Below, one piece after another: positions 23,060 through 31,966 of a stretch of DNA of 64,000 nt. The notes under the pieces are model-generated. The model was not told the DNA's origin and made no database searches. It saw nothing but the letters and a program-made list of their open reading frames with translations. A program made the translations under genes and the position numbers. The stretch is from Lysinibacillus_B sp050613145 (GTDB lineage: Bacteria; Bacillota; Bacilli; Bacillales_A; Planococcaceae): NCBI RefSeq assembly GCF_050613145.1, contig NZ_CP192507.1, positions 2,666,001 through 2,730,000 on the forward strand. The letters run 5' to 3'. Positions within the stretch are counted from its first letter, which is position 1. Every line of letters starts with the position of its first letter.

Positions 23060-24886
23060 TTACTTCGTATCATCCATCTTCAATACAGCCATAAACGCTT
23101 CTTGCGGAACCTCTACCGATCCGACTTGCTTCATGCGCTTTTTACCGGCTTTTTGCTTTTCAAGTAATTTACGTTTACGTGAAATGTCACCGCCGTAACA
23201 TTTTGCTAATACGTTTTTACCAATTGATTTAATTGTTGAGCGAGCAATAATTTTTTGACCGATTGCTGCTTGCACTGGTACCTCGAATTGTTGACGAGGG
23301 ATTAGCTCTTTTAGTTTTTCTACAATGACTTTACCGCGCTCGTATCCGAAGTCACGGTGCACGATGAAGCTTAGTGCATCGACTGTTTCACCGTTTAGTA
23401 AAATATCCATCTTCACAAGCTTTGATGGCTTGTAGCCGATTAATTCATAATCAAATGAAGCATAGCCCTTTGTATTTGATTTTAAAATATCAAAGAAATC
23501 ATACACGATTTCCGCTAATGGAATTTCATATTGAATGCTTACACGTGTTGTATCAATATAATCCATGCCCATGAAGTTACCGCGCTTCAGCTGGCAAAGC
23601 TCCATAACTGCACCAACATAATCGTTTGGCACCATAATCGTTGCTTTTACGTATGGCTCTTCAATACGATCAATCTTTTGTGGGTCTGGCATCATCGACG
23701 GGTTATCGATTTTAATCGAGCTACCATCTGTCATATGCACCTCGTAAATTACCGATGGTGCCGTTGTAATTAAATCAATATTAAACTCACGCTCGATACG
23801 CTCTTGGATGATTTCCATGTGCAGTAAACCTAAGAAACCACAACGGAAACCAAAGCCTAGCGCTTGAGACGTTTCAGGCTCAAATTGTAGCGCGGAGTCA
23901 TTTAACTCTAGCTTTTCTAACGCTTCACGTAAATCATTGTACTTTGCTGTATCAATTGGATATAGACCGCAGTATACCATTGGGTTTAATTTACGATAAC
24001 CTGGTAGCGGCTCTGTAGCTGGCTTTACAGCAGACGTCACTGTATCACCCACACGTGTATCCGCTACGTTTTTAATCGATGCTGTTAAGTACCCTACGTC
24101 CCCAACTGTTAACTCGTTTTGCGGCGTAGCTTTTGGTGTGTGGATCCCCACTTCGATTACATCAAACTCAGCACCCGTTGCCATCATTTTAATTTTATCG
24201 CCCGGCTTCACTGTACCGTTCATAATACGAATCGAAATAATAACCCCTTTATACGCATCGTACACAGAGTCGAAAATCAGCGCTTGTAGTGGCTCATCTG
24301 GGTCTCCCGTTGGCGCAGGGACTTTTTCTACGATTTGCTCTAAAATGTCTTGAATCCCAATACCAGCTTTGGCAGAGGCAAGCACCGCTTCTGATGCATC
24401 TAACCCAATAACATCTTCCACCTCTTGACGTACGCGCTCTGGATCTGCTGCTGGTAAGTCGATTTTGTTAATAACTGGTAAAATTTCAAGGTCATTATCA
24501 AGTGCTAAGTAGACGTTCGCTAATGTTTGCGCTTCAATGCCTTGTGCAGCGTCAACAACTAAAATAGCCCCTTCACAAGCAGCTAATGAACGCGATACTT
24601 CATACGTAAAATCGACGTGTCCTGGTGTGTCGATTAAGTGGAACGTATAAGTTTCCCCGTCTTTTGCCGTATATTTTAGTTGTACAGCATTTAATTTGAT
24701 CGTGATCCCACGTTCACGCTCTAAGTCCATGGAATCGAGCAATTGTGATTTCATTTCACGCTGTGTAACGGATTTTGTTGATTCTAAAATACGGTCAGCT
24801 AATGTTGACTTCCCGTGGTCAATATGCGCAATAATAGAGAAATTACGGATATTCTCTTGACGCTTTAAACGTTCTTCTCGGTTCAT
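23060..24886 (-). CDS. lepA: Elongation factor 4 (LepA)
   Basis: 608 residues, full length for EF-4. The G domain shows AHIDHGKSTLADRIL near 18-32, RERGITIK, DTPGHVDF near 83 and NKIDLP near 138. Domains II-III and V follow, and the LepA-specific C-terminal domain ends with KRMKQVGSVEVPQEAF. It is a ribosome-associated GTPase that back-translocates or helps initiation under stress. It lies downstream of spoIIP/gpr as in B. subtilis, but a 290-bp gap with a repeat separates it from spoIIP. Confidence 0.98.
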   Translation of the reverse strand: MNREERLKRQENIRNFSIIAHIDHGKSTLADRILESTKSVTQREMKSQLLDSMDLERERGITIKLNAVQLKYTAKDGETYTFHLIDTPGHVDFTYEVSRSLAACEGAILVVDAAQGIEAQTLANVYLALDNDLEILPVINKIDLPAADPERVRQEVEDVIGLDASEAVLASAKAGIGIQDILEQIVEKVPAPTGDPDEPLQALIFDSVYDAYKGVIISIRIMNGTVKPGDKIKMMATGAEFDVIEVGIHTPKATPQNELTVGDVGYLTASIKNVADTRVGDTVTSAVKPATEPLPGYRKLNPMVYCGLYPIDTAKYNDLREALEKLELNDSALQFEPETSQALGFGFRCGFLGLLHMEIIQERIEREFNIDLITTAPSVIYEVHMTDGSSIKIDNPSMMPDPQKIDRIEEPYVKATIMVPNDYVGAVMELCQLKRGNFMGMDYIDTTRVSIQYEIPLAEIVYDFFDILKSNTKGYASFDYELIGYKPSKLVKMDILLNGETVDALSFIVHRDFGYERGKVIVEKLKELIPRQQFEVPVQAAIGQKIIARSTIKSIGKNVLAKCYGGDISRKRKLLEKQKAGKKRMKQVGSVEVPQEAFMAVLKMDDTK

Positions 24887-24907
24887 GTATTTGTTCCACT
24901 CCTATAT

Positions 24908-25070
24908 CAATTCCGCCTCGGCATAAGTCGTCTAGCTGCTGCTTCCAACACGCTAAACCGATTACCAGAGGCGCCCTCTTCATTCAGCAAGTACTTAAAC
25001 TCACCAAAAGAGCTAAAAGGCTCTACGTTTCACTGCTGTCTCAGTGAACATTTGGCTGAACGAATTTAAA
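24908..25070 (-). repeat. Possible repeat family C, copy 2
   Basis: Non-coding, GC-richer than its surroundings, with ends resembling those of 21672-21785. It includes small hairpins such as GAGCTAAAAGGCTC and CACTGCTGTCTCAGTG. Sits between spoIIP and lepA. Confidence 0.4.
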
Positions 25071-25177
25071 CTATACTGAATTATAGCAATGAAAACCCCA
25101 TTTTAGCAATGTTGGAGTGTACAAAACATGTACTAATTTCTATATTATGAAAGCATTTTCTTTGTTCGCAGACAAAA

Positions 25178-25984
25178 TTACTCACTAGTTAGTAATTTCC
25201 CTACCGCTTCTGTCAAGACATCCAGTGTTTGTGTTAATTCTTGCTCCGTATTGTCGATACCACCTAACTCAACTAAAATCATTTCTTTCGCCAAATCCTG
25301 ATTGTAAACGCCATTTACCCCTTCGCCCTCTTTCTTTAATACACCGCGTGAAATACCTGGCATCAGTTCATTTAAATGGGCGTGTAACTTTTCAGAATGC
25401 GATAAATTCCAACGATAATTTTCATGTTCAGCACCCACAACAAAGGCTATTTTTGCATAACTCGTATCGCCATTCACTAATGTTGTGCCCTTTTTCCCTA
25501 CTGAATCTCGGTGAAAATCAATGATTAAATCATACTTCTCCGTTGCAATCGCCTTTTCAATAAATGGGCGCGCTGTGTGGTAGGCTTGCGCAATTTTCTT
25601 TCCTTGTGCTAAATTTTCTGCCATTAAGTCGACTTCTAAACTTTGCGCCTCGATGCCTTGCTCTAAAAAGTACTGCTCCATTTGTTGACGGAGTGAAAAA
25701 ATATTAAATTGTTCATCATAATTGGCTTCTGTGCCACTGTTTGCTTTCACAATCGGCTTATAAGATTCATGGGAGTGCGTAAATACTAGTAAAATACGTT
25801 TTTCTATAGGGGTAGTAGCTAGATTAGGGCTAGGACTGGGATTAGTAGAAGCATACACAAGCTTTTGTTCCTTTTGTACTGGGGCTGATAGATGTTCATT
25901 ATTCGGGAATGGCAATTGCCCAATAATGATGGGCATTAAAAATAGCAACGATAAAAATAGTATAAATCCTTTTATATTATTCAT
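25178..25984 (-). CDS. spoIIP: Stage II sporulation protein P
   Basis: 268 residues, shorter than B. subtilis SpoIIP (about 400). It has an N-terminal membrane anchor (about 5-22), a linker of roughly 40 residues rich in Ser/Pro, and the amidase domain with the zinc-site motif FTHSHESY near 70, DFHRDS near 157 and a catalytic Glu region (MILVELGGIDNT) near 237. SpoIIP cleaves peptidoglycan during engulfment in the mother cell with SpoIID and SpoIIM. Missing length is mainly linker. A CATAGGAT matching a sigmaE -10 lies just upstream, without a clear -35. Confidence 0.93.
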   Translation of the reverse strand: MNNIKGFILFLSLLFLMPIIIGQLPFPNNEHLSAPVQKEQKLVYASTNPSPSPNLATTPIEKRILLVFTHSHESYKPIVKANSGTEANYDEQFNIFSLRQQMEQYFLEQGIEAQSLEVDLMAENLAQGKKIAQAYHTARPFIEKAIATEKYDLIIDFHRDSVGKKGTTLVNGDTSYAKIAFVVGAEHENYRWNLSHSEKLHAHLNELMPGISRGVLKKEGEGVNGVYNQDLAKEMILVELGGIDNTEQELTQTLDVLTEAVGKLLTSE

Positions 25985-26039
25985 AGCACCATCTCCTCCC
26001 CCTATCCTATGGAGAAGATGATGCGTTTAGAACGATTTT

Positions 26040-27059
26040 TTAAGTCGCTTTAATCCATCTAAATAAACTATTGCTTGCGAGCAAAGCGTAGTGTGTCAAC
26101 CAAATATCACATTCTTTCGGCGTGACAATAAGACGCTCTCGACTATGAAAAATTTCTTCCAACAATTGCACACGATCTGCTTTCGTCCAAGTGGACCATT
26201 CACCAAAAATAGGTTTTACTAGCTCATAATCAATTGGGGTAGAAGCACTTGGTTGCCATGATGTGACAGATAATTTACTAGAAGGTGCATTTTTTTCTGC
26301 AATCTTCCCAGCAATTGTACGAAATACCGTATCAATAGCATCCGCTAATAATACGGTCGCCTCGACCACGGTTGGAATACCGATTGCCGTGACAGGCACC
26401 CCGAGCGATTCCTTTGAAATTTCTGCCCGTTCATTCCCTACACCAGAGCCTGGGTGAATCCCTGTGTCTGTTACTTGGATTGTTCGGCATAGTCGTTCAC
26501 TTGAGCGAGTCGCTAATGCATCAATGACGATGACTAACGCCGGCTTGATTTTATTGACGAGCGCTTCGACAAACTCCTTCGTTTCGAATCCTGATTGCCC
26601 TGTGACGCCTGGTGCATACATAATAAACTGTTCATTGCGCTCTTCTTCAAATTGCTTTTGCATCGCATCAATAGCAAATGGTCCGATGGCGTCTGGTGTA
26701 ATCGTTTTATTGCCCAGACCGATTACTAAAACTCGATCTTGTTTATCGATTTTTAGCGGTTCGTGTAGAGATTTTAAATGTTTTGACAGCACTTTTTCGA
26801 GTTGCTGTAAGCCGTCTGTATCGTCTACTGTCAAAGAAGGAATTGATAATGTGATATATGTTCCCACTTTTTTATCGATTTGCTTACTGCCTTCCTCATT
26901 TACTGTTACCCTCGTCACTTTTACGCGTTGTTCATCCCATTCTTCTAAAATAACACCCGCTGTTTCCTCGAGCGTACGCTTATTTTTCTGGGTTTGATGG
27001 GCAACGACTTGCTCTGATTCATCGATTAAATCGGTTCTACTCCAGTTGATTTCTGTCAT
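26040..27059 (-). CDS. gpr: Germination protease GPR
   Basis: 339 residues. GPR is the aspartic-type protease, autoprocessed from a zymogen, that degrades small acid-soluble spore proteins at germination. Visible family segments are VLVIGLGNKTITPDAIGPFAID near 110, MYAPGVTGQSGFET, VIVIDALATRSSERLCRTIQ with the conserved Asp, and GIHPGSGVGNERAEISKESLGVPVTAIG. The N-terminal propeptide (TDLIDESEQ) precedes the catalytic part. A sigmaG-type promoter is in front, and spoIIP follows 55 bp downstream, the same order as in B. subtilis. Confidence 0.96.
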   Translation of the reverse strand: MTEINWSRTDLIDESEQVVAHQTQKNKRTLEETAGVILEEWDEQRVKVTRVTVNEEGSKQIDKKVGTYITLSIPSLTVDDTDGLQQLEKVLSKHLKSLHEPLKIDKQDRVLVIGLGNKTITPDAIGPFAIDAMQKQFEEERNEQFIMYAPGVTGQSGFETKEFVEALVNKIKPALVIVIDALATRSSERLCRTIQVTDTGIHPGSGVGNERAEISKESLGVPVTAIGIPTVVEATVLLADAIDTVFRTIAGKIAEKNAPSSKLSVTSWQPSASTPIDYELVKPIFGEWSTWTKADRVQLLEEIFHSRERLIVTPKECDIWLTHYALLASNSLFRWIKAT

Positions 27060-27076
27060 GTTCTCACCTCAAATTT

Positions 27077-27107
27077 TAGTATGTTCTAACTGTCAAGTAA
27101 ATATTCT
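27077..27107 (-). promoter_or_regulatory. SigmaG-type promoter of gpr
   Basis: Minus strand AGAATA (27107-27102), 18-bp spacer, CATACTA (27083-27077), about 18 bp before the gpr ATG. The -10 CATACTA is the sigmaG hallmark. Confidence 0.7.
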
Positions 27108-27223
27108 TTGCATTTATGTGTTGCAATTCTCGTTGTCGTTTGGTAGAATGATTTTTGTTGTATTGACACATGAAATAAGTGAGAAAATACTCATCTCGTA
27201 CCTATAATTAGGAGGTGAAAGTT

Positions 27224-27472
27224 ATGCCAAACATTAAATCTGCTATCAAACGCGTTAAAGTTGCTACTAAAGCAAACGAAGCAAACTCTCAAGCGAAGTC
27301 TGCTATGCGTACAACTGTGAAGAAAGCTGAGCAAGCAATCGCTGCTGGTGCTGACAACGCACAAGAATTAGTAGTTGCTGCTTCTAAAGCTCTTGATAAA
27401 GCTGCTTCTAAAGGTCTTATCCACAAAAACGCAGCTTCTCGTAAAAAATCACGTTTAGCTAAAAAAGCTTAA
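27224..27472 (+). CDS. rpsT: 30S ribosomal protein S20
   Basis: 82 residues, strongly basic and Ala-rich, beginning MPNIKSAIKRVKV with HKNAASRKKSRLAK near the end. It binds 16S rRNA as a primary assembly protein. The ATG at 27224 is correct because AGGAGGTG lies directly before it; a GTG inside that site (27215) is not a start. It is divergent from gpr and has its own terminator, the conserved Bacillales arrangement. Confidence 0.98.
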   Translation: MPNIKSAIKRVKVATKANEANSQAKSAMRTTVKKAEQAIAAGADNAQELVVAASKALDKAASKGLIHKNAASRKKSRLAKKA

Positions 27473-27483
27473 TAATGAAGCTT

Positions 27484-27516
27484 AAGGTCGGAATGCATTT
27501 GCATCCGGCCTTTTTA
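27484..27516 (+). terminator. rpsT terminator
   Basis: GGTCGGAATGCA / TGCATCCGGCC stem followed by TTTTT. Confidence 0.85.
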
Positions 27517-27520
27517 CATG

Positions 27521-27562
27521 GGAAAAAGCCTACAGAAAGAGTTGTCTTTCTGTAGGCTTTCA
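27521..27562 (-). terminator. holA terminator
   Basis: AAAAGCCTACAGAAAGA / TCTTTCTGTAGGCTTT stem; on the minus strand it follows the holA stop and precedes T residues. Could work in both directions. Confidence 0.8.
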
Positions 27563-27567
27563 GGACC

Positions 27568-28581
27568 CTATAAGGGCTTCATTAAAAACATTTCAAGGAA
27601 ACGCTCCCGATTGCCGCTTACTGATTTTAATTGTAAATCGACGTTCCCTAAGCTATATAAAGCTTGTAGTAGTCGCTGCTCTGACGGCTTCTGACGTTGC
27701 TCTAGCATCATTTTCACACGATACGGGTGGATTTTTAAATGCTTGGCAATTTGATGCTGTGAGTAGCCTTTTTTACTTAAATAAAACACATTGCTCATCG
27801 TTCGAATATTAGAGGCAAGTAGCCCGACCAATGCAATCGGCTCTTCCTTTTGACGGAGTAAATCGTGATAAATCGACAAAGCTTCTGCCTGATTGTGGGC
27901 TAAATACGCTTTGAGCATTTTAAAGGCATCATGTTCAAGTGTCTTGGCGACTAAGCCTTCCACAAGCTCAACATCAATTTCTACTTCTTCGCCTAAGTAT
28001 AGCGCAAGTTTTTCGATTTCCATTTGTAGCTGTAACATACTAGCGCCAACCATCTCCACTAGCTTCACAGACGCTGCTTCTGTGATCGTTTTGCCGTATG
28101 CTTGTACCTCTGTTTGAATCCACACATATAAATCATTTTCTTGCGGCGTGACGGCTTCAAGCATTAATGCCTTTAACTTCATTAATTTTGTTACTTTTTT
28201 TCGCTCATCTAATTTTTCATACGGCGCGATAAATACCGTGACGGCTGTATCACTTGGGTTACTTAACCATGTTTCTAGCCGTGCCACATTATGGTCTATT
28301 TTTTCTTTTCCTTTTTCAGTTGCCTTCATAAACGAGGCGTTTTTGGCGATAATAAGTTTACGGGCTGTGAAAAACGGAATGGTGTCTGCTTCATCGATGA
28401 CATAATCGAGCGGCTGTTCCTCTAAATCAAATTGAATAATATCGGCTTCCTCTTCATTGCCCATTGCTTTTTTTAAACGCTTGATTGTTTCATCAATGAA
28501 ATAAGATTCTTCGCCAACGAGTAAATATACAGGTGCGATTTGCCCGCTCTTTATATTTTGCCATACTTTTGTAAAACTCAC
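27568..28581 (-). CDS. holA: DNA polymerase III subunit delta
   Basis: 337 residues. The clamp-loader delta subunit opens the sliding clamp. Family pattern: GQIAPVYLLVGEESYFIDETIKRL at the start (degenerate P-loop), FFTARKLIIAKNASF near 75, the middle AAA+ lid region VEMVGASMLQLQMEIEKLALY and the C-terminal collar (LYSLGNVDLQLKSVSGNRERFLEMFL). Start is a GTG after GAGGGGG. It keeps the holA-rpsT convergent pairing of Bacillales (yqeN). Confidence 0.95.
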   Translation of the reverse strand: MSFTKVWQNIKSGQIAPVYLLVGEESYFIDETIKRLKKAMGNEEEADIIQFDLEEQPLDYVIDEADTIPFFTARKLIIAKNASFMKATEKGKEKIDHNVARLETWLSNPSDTAVTVFIAPYEKLDERKKVTKLMKLKALMLEAVTPQENDLYVWIQTEVQAYGKTITEAASVKLVEMVGASMLQLQMEIEKLALYLGEEVEIDVELVEGLVAKTLEHDAFKMLKAYLAHNQAEALSIYHDLLRQKEEPIALVGLLASNIRTMSNVFYLSKKGYSQHQIAKHLKIHPYRVKMMLEQRQKPSEQRLLQALYSLGNVDLQLKSVSGNRERFLEMFLMKPL

Positions 28582-28749
28582 GGACAGAGCCCCCTCTCAT
28601 TTTTGTAAGTTCTAGTATACACTTTAACCGTCAGGAATGTGAATATTTTAAGGCAAAATCGCTATCAGACTAGTCATGAAATTATCGCTTTGTATATAGC
28701 TTTTTACTAGGCATTGACTTATAATTGAACAAGAGTAGGAGGGATAATT

Positions 28750-28920
28750 ATGGCAGGACATTCTGATCCAAATTACGTAACTGAAAATCCATTCGAAGGC
28801 CGCGGTCGTGCAATGCAAGGCAACGACTTCCCTGATGCAGCTATCGGTTTCGCCGTGTCAACTGGTTTCTTCGTTACTATGTTCGTCATCGCGATGATCG
28901 TAGAAGTAGCTATGCGTTAA
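28750..28920 (+). CDS. yqzM: YqzM family small membrane protein
   Basis: 56 residues. The N-terminus (NYVTENPFEGRGRAMQGNDF) and single C-terminal membrane helix (about 31-52) fit the YqzM-like family, which sits between holA and comEC in B. subtilis, as here. AGGAGGG precedes the ATG and a strong terminator follows. Function is unknown. Confidence 0.9.
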   Translation: MAGHSDPNYVTENPFEGRGRAMQGNDFPDAAIGFAVSTGFFVTMFVIAMIVEVAMR

Positions 28921-28932
28921 TTTTACTTATCC

Positions 28933-28978
28933 GAAAGGGCGTATCTTAAAACAACATTTTTTAAGATACGCCCTTTTA
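28933..28978. terminator. Bidirectional terminator between yqzM and comEC
   Basis: AAAGGGCGTATCTTAAAA / TTTTAAGATACGCCCTTT, an 18-bp nearly perfect stem between convergent genes. Confidence 0.9.
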
Positions 28979-28986
28979 CTATTTCA

Positions 28987-31278
28987 TTATTGTTTACTCA
29001 CGCTCATTCCCCTTTGATTCACCTTCACTTCTATCGTCCCTTCCTCCCCTGTGACGATATACCGCAAATTGCGCGATTGGAATCGTTCCACCACTTCTAT
29101 GTGCGGATGTCCGTAGCGATTGTTTTGCCCCGCCATAAAAATCGTTAACCGAGGGCTCACATGCGCAACAAATGTTTCACTACTCGATGTTTTACTGCCA
29201 TGATGACCTGCCTTTAATACGTCTATATTGGCGATTTCAGCCCCTTCACGCGCAAGAAGTACTTGTTCCCCCTCTTTCTCTAAATCACCCGTAAATAACG
29301 CTGTAAATGCCTTATACTTCATAAATAAAACAAGTGAGTCATTATTTCCTTCATAATTTGTCTCTACCGGCCATATATAACGAAATACTGCCTCTCCCTT
29401 TTGCCAACCCGCGCCTGCTATTTGTTCTTGAATCGGTATACGTTTTCGTTGCGCTTCACTAAGTAAATCACGCATGACTTCTTTCGTATGGGACCCTGGT
29501 GTAATATGAATTTCTCCTACACGTATTTCTTTTACGATTTCCTCCGCTGCTTCCACATGATCTGCATCTGCGTGTGTAATGATTAATGTATCGAGCGTTG
29601 AAATGCCCTTTCCTTTTAAATACGGAAGTACAATTTGCGTACCAACCTCATAGGCATTGTTTCGCTGCTTCCATGCTTCTTGCTGAAAACGCAGCACGCC
29701 CCCCGTATCCACCATATAAACGGCTTGACGGCGTGGTAGTTCAATTAAAATACAATCCCCTTGTCCAACATTGATAAACGTGACGATCATATCTCGCTCT
29801 GTATAATGACTCAGCTGAAATAATAGCGCAGGGATCAATAAAGCGCCGCCTACTTTCCAAAGCCTTGCCCCTTTCGTTAATAATAAAAATGTCACAAAAA
29901 CGCTGCCATATAAAATCGTTACCCAAACGATGGACGGTTTTCCTGCTACCCACATCTGGTACGGGAAGCTTTGCAAAAATAAGATGACTTCTGTTAGCCA
30001 TGAACGCGCCGGCTCATATAAGGCAAAGCACCAACTAGCAAAGGGACCCGGTATAAAGGAAATGACAAGCAATGCGATATTCACAGGTAATACGACAATA
30101 GAGAAAAGTGGCACAAATACAATATTCGCTAAAAATGACGATAAGCTCAGCTCATAAAAATGAGACAGTAAAATCGGATACGTTAATAGCTGACAAACAA
30201 ATGTCATGAGAAAGCCTTGCATCCACCACGAGCTTGCTCTCGCTAAAATAGGCCCCGAATAGATTAAGCTAGCCGTCGCTAAATAAGACAGTTGAAAGCC
30301 GACTTGATAGATCGTGCCTGGTTGTAATATGACGAACACGATAAAGCTAATCGCTAATGCATCGTCAATTGGCAGGCGCCAGTTCAAATAGCGGGCCAAC
30401 ATAACAAATTCTACGACCGATACAGCACGCCAAACAGACGGCGCCCCGCCCGCGAGCACGGCATATATCGGTAAAATAAGAACTAAAGCAAGTGTCGCAA
30501 ACTCGCGCCTTACACGTAACCTTAGCATGCCTTGGAAAAACAGCAGTGATAACAGCGCTACATGTAAACCTGAAATCGCAAATAAATGGGTAATCCCGAG
30601 TTTTTGATACGCCCGATTGATATCATCATCTACTTGATCTTTCACACCAATGATTAATGCTTGTGCTTCTGCCGCTAGTGACGCTGGAAACACACTCTCA
30701 ATATGCCCACTTAGTATAAATCGTTGCTGGTAAATGCGCTTTACAAACGATTTCTCCTGACCAATAGGTTGAAGCATTGAAACGTCTACAATCCCAATTG
30801 CCCCTTTGCTTTTTAAATAGTCGCTCATATCAAAATGGTAACGATGCGCGCGTTCACTTGGCTCCTCCATACTGCCTTCTACATAAAAGACCGTGCGAGC
30901 AAGAGGTGTATTTTCATACGCTTTTTTCTCGCTTTCTGTTTGAAATGTGTACACCATATATACGAGCCGCCCCTGCTCATCTTTCATCAGCCCTCTTAAT
31001 GTGGCTCCGTTTATGGTATACGTATCTGTAAATATCATGGTTGTCGGGAAGATTAGCGGCTTTTCTAACTTCGCCAACTGCCAGCTAAAATAACTACATG
31101 TCAGTAGCCCGGTCACGATCACCGCCACGACATGCACTTTTTGAAATCCTCGGTACCAACACCAAGCACTTATTAACCCTAAAAAACATAAAAGCCCTAC
31201 CGATTCATGTGCTGCTACTGCAGCAACTAAAACCGATAAGGCATAGTACATCCATTTATGCTTTAAGTAATTTACCAA
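28987..31278 (-). CDS. comEC: DNA internalisation channel ComEC/Rec2
   Basis: 763 residues. N-terminal membrane helices and OB-type DUF4131 region, then the multi-helix competence domain (LFAISGLHVALLSLLFF, PSVWRAVSVVEF), and a C-terminal metallo-beta-lactamase-like domain with INVGQGDCILIELP, the metal motif ITHADADHVEAA and LKAGHHGSKTSSS. It transports single-stranded DNA across the membrane during transformation. The frame begins at TTG, overlapping the comEB stop by 23 bases, with AAGGTG upstream; the first ATG ten codons on has no binding site. Intact. Confidence 0.95.
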   Translation of the reverse strand: MVNYLKHKWMYYALSVLVAAVAAHESVGLLCFLGLISAWCWYRGFQKVHVVAVIVTGLLTCSYFSWQLAKLEKPLIFPTTMIFTDTYTINGATLRGLMKDEQGRLVYMVYTFQTESEKKAYENTPLARTVFYVEGSMEEPSERAHRYHFDMSDYLKSKGAIGIVDVSMLQPIGQEKSFVKRIYQQRFILSGHIESVFPASLAAEAQALIIGVKDQVDDDINRAYQKLGITHLFAISGLHVALLSLLFFQGMLRLRVRREFATLALVLILPIYAVLAGGAPSVWRAVSVVEFVMLARYLNWRLPIDDALAISFIVFVILQPGTIYQVGFQLSYLATASLIYSGPILARASSWWMQGFLMTFVCQLLTYPILLSHFYELSLSSFLANIVFVPLFSIVVLPVNIALLVISFIPGPFASWCFALYEPARSWLTEVILFLQSFPYQMWVAGKPSIVWVTILYGSVFVTFLLLTKGARLWKVGGALLIPALLFQLSHYTERDMIVTFINVGQGDCILIELPRRQAVYMVDTGGVLRFQQEAWKQRNNAYEVGTQIVLPYLKGKGISTLDTLIITHADADHVEAAEEIVKEIRVGEIHITPGSHTKEVMRDLLSEAQRKRIPIQEQIAGAGWQKGEAVFRYIWPVETNYEGNNDSLVLFMKYKAFTALFTGDLEKEGEQVLLAREGAEIANIDVLKAGHHGSKTSSSETFVAHVSPRLTIFMAGQNNRYGHPHIEVVERFQSRNLRYIVTGEEGTIEVKVNQRGMSVSKQ

Positions 31279-31831
31279 ATAATTGGTTCACCTTCTCCTC
31301 ATAAGGGACCAATTCTTCTGCCGAAACACCAAGCTCACGCATTTTTTGCAGCATGTCGAGTGCTAATTGGAACTTTTCATCTTTTAAAAAGTCAATTTTG
31401 GCATCGTCAAACGGAATATGTACGACATGAACCCCTGCTTTTTCGAATAGCTCCAGGGCATATGGATTATTTTTATAATCCTTTGCATAGTACACATTTT
31501 TAATACCCGCTTGAATAATCGTTTTCGTGCACGGTAGACATGGGAAATGTGTAACGTAAAGATCTGCACCGTTCGCTGGTGTACCGTATTTGGCACACTG
31601 TAATAAGGCATTCGTTTCGGCGTGAATTGTGCGAACACAATGATTATCGACTACATAACACCCTTGATCGATGCAGTGTTCATCACCCGAAATGGAGCCA
31701 TTATAACCGCCGGCAATAATACGTTTTTCCCTCACTATCGTTGCACCAACTGCTAATCTCGTACATGTGCTTCGTAATGCTAATAAATGGCTTTGTGCCA
31801 TGAAAAATTGATCCCATGTAATTCGCTCCAT
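31256..31831 (-). CDS. comEB: dCMP deaminase-family protein ComEB
   Basis: 191 residues with the cytidine/deoxycytidylate deaminase zinc motif HAETNALLQCA near 70 and PCLPCTKTII near 98. An additional His and Cys from GSISGDEHCIDQGC complete the second zinc site typical of dCMP deaminases. It converts dCMP to dUMP; it sits in the competence operon between comEA and comEC, and overlaps comEC. The C-terminal extension of about 40 residues is seen in Bacillales ComEB. Confidence 0.95.
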   Translation of the reverse strand: MERITWDQFFMAQSHLLALRSTCTRLAVGATIVREKRIIAGGYNGSISGDEHCIDQGCYVVDNHCVRTIHAETNALLQCAKYGTPANGADLYVTHFPCLPCTKTIIQAGIKNVYYAKDYKNNPYALELFEKAGVHVVHIPFDDAKIDFLKDEKFQLALDMLQKMRELGVSAEELVPYEEKVNQLFGKLLKA

Positions 31832-31920
31832 ATGACTACCTCCAATGTTGTCTTATTGATAGTTTAGTCAAAATGCGCGCGCGTGGCAATGTCTCAATTT
31901 TTCAATTACTATTTATATCC

Positions 31921-31966
31921 TGCATTAACGGGCAGGTAAAACGCCCGCTAATTGCCGTTTCACTTT
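31921..31966 (+). mobile_element. Possible reduced IS605-type end remnant
   Basis: GCATTAACGGGCAG at the left and GTTTCACTTTAT at the right are identical, in the same order, to the two outer ends of the 1300-1452 element, with only about 20 bp between. An ACGGGC / GCCCGCT hairpin remains and may serve as a terminator downstream of comEA, whose stop codon (TCA on this strand) lies inside the right end. Confidence 0.4.
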
